Origin: Pseudoselenomonas ruminantium
Lineage (GTDB): Bacteria; Bacillota; Negativicutes; Selenomonadales; Selenomonadaceae
Reading direction: 5' to 3'
NCBI GenBank assembly: GCA_002448495.1
Contig: DJYL01000237.1
Coordinates: forward strand, 1 to 7,193
Length of the DNA stretch: 7,193 nucleotides
Shown here in pieces: positions 6,968-7,193 of the stretch. Position 1 is the stretch's first letter, and every line of letters begins with the position of its first letter. Made by a program: the position numbers and the translations under genes. Under the pieces are notes generated by a model that did not search any database, was not told where the DNA came from, and saw nothing but the letters and a program-made list of their open reading frames with translations.

Positions 6968-7047
6968 GCGCGGTGACCGGTGATGCCTTTCCGCAGCTTT
7001 TGACAAGCCTGTCTATGGCGAAGGAAAGGTATTACCGGTCACCGCGC
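6968..7047 (+). ncRNA. Long hairpin element B (paralogue of element A)
   Basis: Arms 6968-6992 and 7023-7047 form a 25-bp stem with 23 Watson-Crick and two G-U pairs on the + strand. The 30-base core contains GACA-AGCC-TGTC, the counterpart of GGCA-AGCC-TGCC in element A, showing a paired change in the inner stem. Eight outer-stem positions differ from element A and every one still pairs. The element starts 111 bases after element A and ends with the same GTCTTA tail. It stops 32 bases short of the clpB-type stop codon on the opposite strand. Confidence 0.6.
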
Positions 7048-7079
7048 GTCTTAGCACTACGATGTAAACCTAATCTTAA

Positions 7080-7193
7080 TTATGCAGTTTGAAACGTAAA
7101 CTCCCCATCAGCAAACCCAATATTCACGGTATCGCCTTCCTGCACATCCCCGCGAATAATGGCCTTGGAAAGCGCCGTTTCCACCGTATGCAC
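7080..7193 (-). CDS. clpB: ATP-dependent chaperone ClpB, C-terminal end (partial)
   Basis: The last 37 codons and TAA stop (7080-7082) of a gene entering from the right are visible. The peptide contains VETALSKAIIRGDVQEGDTV and ends in DGEFTF followed by Q-T-A. This matches the C-terminal (D2-small) end of ClpB/Hsp100 proteins, where a conserved L-x-x-x-I-x-x-G-x-x-x-x-G-D-x-V pattern precedes a short beta strand. ClpB is a hexameric AAA+ disaggregase working with DnaK. ClpC or ClpE ends in a similar way, so the subfamily is not fully certain from this fragment. The terminator for this transcript is probably the hairpin at 6783-6817, with the two long hairpins lying in its 3' untranslated region. 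Confidence 0.7.
   Translation of the reverse strand: MHTVETALSKAIIRGDVQEGDTVNIGFADGEFTFQTA

Noticed and set aside
6857..7047. Twister-type or other known self-cleaving ribozyme, suggested by AAGCC in the loop
   Set aside because: The conserved UAA cleavage loop and the other strand of the twister core are absent, and I cannot place the hammerhead core either. Only the short AAGCC string matches.
6857..7047. CRISPR array or integron attC sites
   Set aside because: There are only two copies, each a full hairpin, with a spacer of 32 bases and no cas or integrase gene in view; the arm sequences lack the attC core-site pattern.
6862..7092. Open reading frame running through both hairpin elements on the + strand
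   Set aside because: It covers inverted repeats and ends inside the clpB-type gene on the other strand; it has no ribosome site, and the stem covariation ignores codon positions.

Overview
The window reads as a bacterial chromosome of roughly half GC content with strong AGGAGG-like ribosome binding sites, exported cell-wall enzymes and a ClpB-type chaperone. A Firmicutes-related lineage fits, possibly Negativicutes/Selenomonadaceae. That placement is an inference from the style of the genes and is not proven by any marker in the window.

Layout. (1) Bases 2-511, + strand: the 3' end of a peptidoglycan-binding/NlpC-P60 cell-wall hydrolase, followed by a perfect palindrome that may terminate it. 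(2) 550-1468, + strand: a good sigma-70-type promoter and a membrane-anchored NodB-type polysaccharide deacetylase. (3) 1483-1530: a bidirectional terminator between convergent genes. (4) 1529-2614, - strand: an exported HAD-superfamily phosphatase. (5) 2687-5485, - strand: a single-polypeptide MmeI-like (type IIL) restriction-modification enzyme carrying nuclease, adenine methyltransferase, specificity and C-terminal domains. (6) 5488-6669, - strand: a two-TM membrane protein with an XpaC-like C-terminal helical region. Its stop codon overlaps or abuts the start of the R-M gene, so the two are very probably co-translated. (7) 6670-7079: about 410 noncoding bases holding a terminator-like hairpin and two related long hairpin elements. 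(8) 7080-7193, - strand: the last 37 codons of a clpB-type gene.

The two left-hand genes act on the cell wall or surface polysaccharide. The central - strand pair looks like a restriction module with an unusual membrane partner. An 11-bp direct repeat occurs in the noncoding DNA on either side of this pair. Inside the R-M gene, a block of about 720 bases that matches the expected target recognition domain is much more AT-rich than its surroundings, which suggests the specificity domain was exchanged.

The most novel-looking signal is the pair of about 80-nt hairpin elements at 6857-6935 and 6968-7047. Each has a 25-bp stem closed around a 29-30 nt core containing CAAGCCTG. They differ at eight stem positions, all of which keep pairing and seven of which changed on both strands. 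Every non-Watson-Crick pair is a G-U when read on the + strand. I do not recognise them as a known RNA family.
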